A stretch of DNA of 41,927 bases from CAZJJZ01 sp964546505 (GTDB taxonomy: Bacteria > Patescibacteriota > Gracilibacteria > UBA1369). The stretch is from assembly GCA_964546505.1 (NCBI GenBank), contig CAZJJZ010000010.1, forward strand, positions 1 to 41,927. Reading direction: 5' to 3'. Each line of letters starts with the position of its first letter. Position 1 is the stretch's first letter. A program made the translations under genes and the position numbers. Below, piece by piece: positions 39,502-41,927 of the stretch. A model generated the notes under the pieces. It saw nothing but the letters and a program-made list of their open reading frames with translations, ran no database searches and was not told where the DNA came from.

Positions 39502-40254
39502 TCAAATCCCTGCCTTCTCTCTCACCGCTGCCACCACCTGCTCCTCATCCAATTCACAGGTTTTAAGCACCCAAGGCTCAAAACTCATAATCATTTTTTC
39601 CATTTGATCCATAAAGCTGCCAGCAGATTTAGGCATTCTATCCATACGATCTTTTTTGATCCGTACGCTCATGCGCTTTTGTCGCACGGCTTCATCAGTG
39701 GTTAGCATTACATGTAAATTTGGCTTCAGAAAAGGAAAGTGTTGCCAGTTAATAGCTTCGAAATTCGCTCCCAGCGCACCGTGTCTGGCTACAACGTCAA
39801 AAATATAACGATCGCAAATGACCGAAAATTCCGGCAACAAAGCCTGCGCAATCTTTTGTTTGATAGCTGCAGAAACCAAATAAGCGCTCAAGCTCACCTC
39901 CGGGCTAATCGCCTCAGAAAGCCTTTCTTTACGCATCTCCTTGGTCGGATTTTCGATATTCAAAGCATCTAAATAAATAGCACCGCCATGGCGCCGACCC
40001 TTCAATAACTCATCCACATCCGGCATCATCAGCCAATTCCCCAACACCGAGCGAATTTTATTGGCACTACCCTGCGTCACTTTCTCCAGCTCTCCATTGC
40101 GTCGATTAATCGCCTTTTCCAGATTTTTCGCCAACGAAGTCTTGCCAGTTCCATCAATCCCCTCCACTACAATCAACTTATTGGGATGTGGATTTTCTAT
40201 CAAATTCAATTGCGGCATTGTAGGTAAAGGTGAAGCGGCAAGATAATTTCGCAT
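39502..40254 (-). CDS. thymidylate kinase-like P-loop kinase
   Basis: This 250-residue protein has the P-loop KLIVVEGIDGTGKTSLAKNL near residue 35. A central SLSAYLVSAAIKQKIAQALL follows, then the DR(Y/H) motif CDRYIFDVVARHGALG and the C-terminal LKPNLHVMLTTDEAVRQKRM with a LID-like basic stretch (RIKKDRMDRM). It matches the dTMP kinase/deoxynucleoside kinase superfamily. dTMP kinase normally has DRY-x(3-4)-S-x-x-A(Y/F)Q, which is altered here, so a different substrate is possible. Start ATG 40252-40254; the ATG at 40218 (MPQLNLIENP) is an alternative. Downstream genes are on the same strand but not adjacent. Confidence 0.75.
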   Translation of the reverse strand: MRNYLAASPLPTMPQLNLIENPHPNKLIVVEGIDGTGKTSLAKNLEKAINRRNGELEKVTQGSANKIRSVLGNWLMMPDVDELLKGRRHGGAIYLDALNIENPTKEMRKERLSEAISPEVSLSAYLVSAAIKQKIAQALLPEFSVICDRYIFDVVARHGALGANFEAINWQHFPFLKPNLHVMLTTDEAVRQKRMSVRIKKDRMDRMPKSAGSFMDQMEKMIMSFEPWVLKTCELDEEQVVAAVREKAGI

Positions 40255-40412
40255 GATTGAGAGGAGTTAAAGAATGCCATATTTGTCACAGCAGCAAGCC
40301 CTTCCGCCCGTCACATATTGACAAATCACGCAAAAATTTTAAACCATTCCAGTCTTTTTGTCTATTAAATTTGTCCAGGCAACTTTCCAAAACTGATCAC
40401 CTATTTCCCGGA

Positions 40413-40448
40413 TTAGCACTTGGTGCCGCCAAGTGGCTGTGCTAAAAT
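40413..40448 (+). promoter_or_regulatory. promoter overlapped by two nested inverted repeats
   Basis: TTGGTG (40420-40425) and TAAAAT (40443-40448) are separated by 17 bp, about 22 nt upstream of the PilX-like ATG. TTAGCAC (40413-40419) and GTGCTAA (40439-40445) form one inverted repeat that ends inside the -10. ACTTGG (40418-40423) and CCAAGT (40429-40434) form an inner one covering the -35. This looks like an operator. The rest of 40255-40412 contains no gene that I can support. Confidence 0.5.
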
Positions 40449-40476
40449 ATTAGCGACATCAAAATAAAAATTGCCA

Positions 40477-41841
40477 ATGCTTCACTTCAAGTCCTTACTA
40501 GCGCGCCGCAAACCGGCTTTATCCGTGATAATTTCGATCATTTTAATTTCCATCATCGTAAGTTTTTCTATGGGTGTAGCTCTCATGGTGGTCGACAATA
40601 TCAGACGTGCCGCCGACGCTTCCCGTTCCAAAGAAGCCAACTACGCCGCCGAAAGCGCCTTGGAAGTCGCGCTTTTGAGGAATAAGCAGTTGAAGGATGG
40701 TAATAAGGAAATTGGGGCGAAAGTTGAGTCTACTAACATAGGCAGGCAAGATCAAACTGCAACAAATGGAGACGACAGCATTCTCAGTAAAATCAACGCC
40801 AATTACAAAATTGACGGTACTTCAGCTAGCTTGCCTATCAAAACTGTGCAAGGAAAGTACATCATCCCCGCCCCATTCACCGGCAACGTTCCCTGGACAG
40901 GTGAGGGTAGCAAGCTGGAGGGTGGGTGTGATCCGGCGAGGGTGCCGTATGAGGTGGATGTTGCTAAGGATGCGAGTGGGGAGTTCAAGTATGGTAAGTA
41001 TAAAATTGATGCACAAAATGGTGAAGTGGTTGAAGAGAATGCCGAGACAAATTTAATCAATCACCCCTGCAACTGGAACAAAATCAAAGTAGGCGAAAGG
41101 GTTAGCGTGCCTTTGTATACAATTGGAGTAAATGGTAATCAAGAAAAAATCACTGATTTCATTTTGAAAGTCCGCACACCTTGTTTTGATAGCAGAAATG
41201 AATATTGTCAGAATACAGATAGGGCTGTTTTGAATTGTTTTGATAAGGGGGAGGAGGGGGTGAGGTGTAGTGATAATGATAAAGGTTTCACTCTAAACAA
41301 AAAAGGTGAGGTTATCTTAACTTGGCAAGTAGACGCTCAAAATAATGGTCAATTGTTGTCATTAATTCCAAACACTACAGAGGTAGTTGATCCGGGGAAG
41401 GGGTACGAGAATTCCAGTCAGCTATATGAAGGTTTAATAAATAAAGCACAAACTGCCTCATCAACTTTCTCAATTCTAGAAAACACATCTCAACAAAGTG
41501 CTTTTAAAGGCATTGCTACAGATTCAACAAATAATGAAACTATAACCAACTTCATTCAAAGGGTCTATAAACCGGTACTAAAGATAGCTGCGGTCAGTGG
41601 TTTTGTAGGTTGTTCATCAACTGATAATTCTTCTAGCAATTGTAATCCATCATCGAATACACCACTTCCAAGCCTGCCCTACCTCGAATATCAAATAGAA
41701 TTTCCTAGTGGGCAAAATGTTAATCCACCCAACACCGATAACGTCATTACAGTAGAAGGTACTTCCGGCGCTTTTACTCAATCAATACAAGTAAAAGTTC
41801 CTCATGAATCTTCTCAGCTAGAATATGTTATTCAGCAATAA
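40477..41841 (+). CDS. PilX-like type IV pilus-associated protein
   Basis: The ATG at 40477 gives a 454-residue protein (a TTG two codons earlier is less likely). It has a short basic N-terminus (LHFKSLLARRKPA), one long hydrophobic helix (LSVIISIILISIIVSFSMGV) and then RSKEANYAAESALEVALLRN. This is the pattern of the PilX N-terminal domain, a minor-pilin-like protein, and the large exported remainder is Asn/Ser rich with several Cys pairs. It lacks a clear prepilin peptidase site (G/A-F-x-x-x-E). Such proteins are common in Patescibacteria next to other pilin genes, which would lie beyond the window. Base composition along the gene is patchy, alternating C-rich and G-rich coding-strand blocks. 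Confidence 0.65.
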   Translation: MLHFKSLLARRKPALSVIISIILISIIVSFSMGVALMVVDNIRRAADASRSKEANYAAESALEVALLRNKQLKDGNKEIGAKVESTNIGRQDQTATNGDDSILSKINANYKIDGTSASLPIKTVQGKYIIPAPFTGNVPWTGEGSKLEGGCDPARVPYEVDVAKDASGEFKYGKYKIDAQNGEVVEENAETNLINHPCNWNKIKVGERVSVPLYTIGVNGNQEKITDFILKVRTPCFDSRNEYCQNTDRAVLNCFDKGEEGVRCSDNDKGFTLNKKGEVILTWQVDAQNNGQLLSLIPNTTEVVDPGKGYENSSQLYEGLINKAQTASSTFSILENTSQQSAFKGIATDSTNNETITNFIQRVYKPVLKIAAVSGFVGCSSTDNSSSNCNPSSNTPLPSLPYLEYQIEFPSGQNVNPPNTDNVITVEGTSGAFTQSIQVKVPHESSQLEYVIQQ

Positions 41842-41927
41842 GGTTTGAATTTGACAAGAACAGTGTGTTGTGGTACCTTCTCGCCATAGGCATTCTTAGC
41901 TTTTTTCGCAGCATGGTGCTGAGGAAA
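41842..41927 (+). promoter_or_regulatory. promoter-like sequence at the window end
   Basis: TTGACA (41851-41856) and TACCTT (41874-41879) are separated by 17 bp, just after the PilX-like gene. A short CAGCA/TGCTG hairpin lies near 41908-41922. Any gene it serves begins beyond the window. Confidence 0.35.

Noticed and set aside
40257..40445. 62-codon plus-strand frame with an N-terminal CHIC motif
   Set aside because: It is short, has no promoter or SD, has unconvincing composition, and its 3' end runs through the promoter of the PilX-like gene.
1..41927. CRISPR arrays, tRNA genes, rRNA genes, transposases or integrases
   Set aside because: I found no regularly spaced repeat-spacer pattern, no cloverleaf with a T-arm other than the tmRNA, and no recombinase motifs. 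The DnaA-like array has motif spacing too short for CRISPR.

Overview
The window reads as a chromosomal scaffold from an uncultured bacterium, most likely a Candidate Phyla Radiation (Patescibacteria) lineage and perhaps Peregrinibacteria-like. That placement is an inference from gene content and style, without a marker tree. The features behind it are compact housekeeping genes, RNase Y, VanW and YtxH proteins, a stand-alone VKOR, many secreted or lipoprotein surface proteins of unknown function, moderately AT-rich DNA, and a near absence of Shine-Dalgarno (SD) sequences. TGA is used as a normal stop, so the UGA=Gly code of Gracilibacteria/Absconditabacteria does not apply. Three runs of N (8713-8730, 22679-22688, 31778-31800) mark scaffold gaps, and two of them break genes.

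Layout. 1-3.3 kb: the tail of a WxL-like surface protein, an O-antigen-ligase-type membrane protein, and an ECF sigma/anti-sigma pair. 3.4-9.3 kb: a P-type cation ATPase, small unknown genes, a secreted tail-fibre-like protein, and tmRNA. 9.4-15.7 kb: a lipoprotein, EF-P, a WxL-like protein paired with a DUF916-like/LysM membrane protein, an EpmA-like lysyl ligase that could modify EF-P, and a GH79 heparanase-like enzyme. 15.67-15.90 kb: a convergent intergenic region holding seven co-oriented DnaA-box-like 9-mers at near-helical spacing beside an AT-rich tract, a possible replication origin. 15.9-20.3 kb: mfd and dnaN. 20.6-29.0 kb: a long plus-strand gene run with VKOR, an unknown soluble protein, a patatin phospholipase, a lipoprotein, RNase Y, a thioredoxin-reductase-like flavoprotein, YtxH and VanW. 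29.0-32.9 kb: a TPR protein with DNA polymerase III delta', a secreted cyclophilin, and the infC-rpmI-rplT operon, where infC has no available AUG/GUG/UUG start. 33.0-36.4 kb: a visibly more GC-rich island with good SD sites, encoding a lipoprotein and a large secreted M23 peptidase/SLH/Cys-rich protein. Two extra reading frames nested inside the large gene have their own SD sites. The island closes with a 14-bp perfect GC stem. 36.5-38.7 kb: a second ECF sigma cassette flanked by two secreted helical proteins. 38.7-41.9 kb: recR, a thymidylate-kinase-like gene and a PilX-like pilus protein.

The themes are envelope biology and information processing. Envelope functions include surface WxL/LysM/SLH proteins, disulfide formation by VKOR that would serve the Cys-rich exported proteins, peptidoglycan enzymes and two sigma systems. 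Information processing includes replication, transcription-coupled repair, ribosome rescue, EF-P, IF-3, L35 and L20. Many promoters can be read directly, often with 16-bp spacers and with predicted start sites only about 0-30 nt before the start codon, in keeping with short-leader or leaderless initiation.
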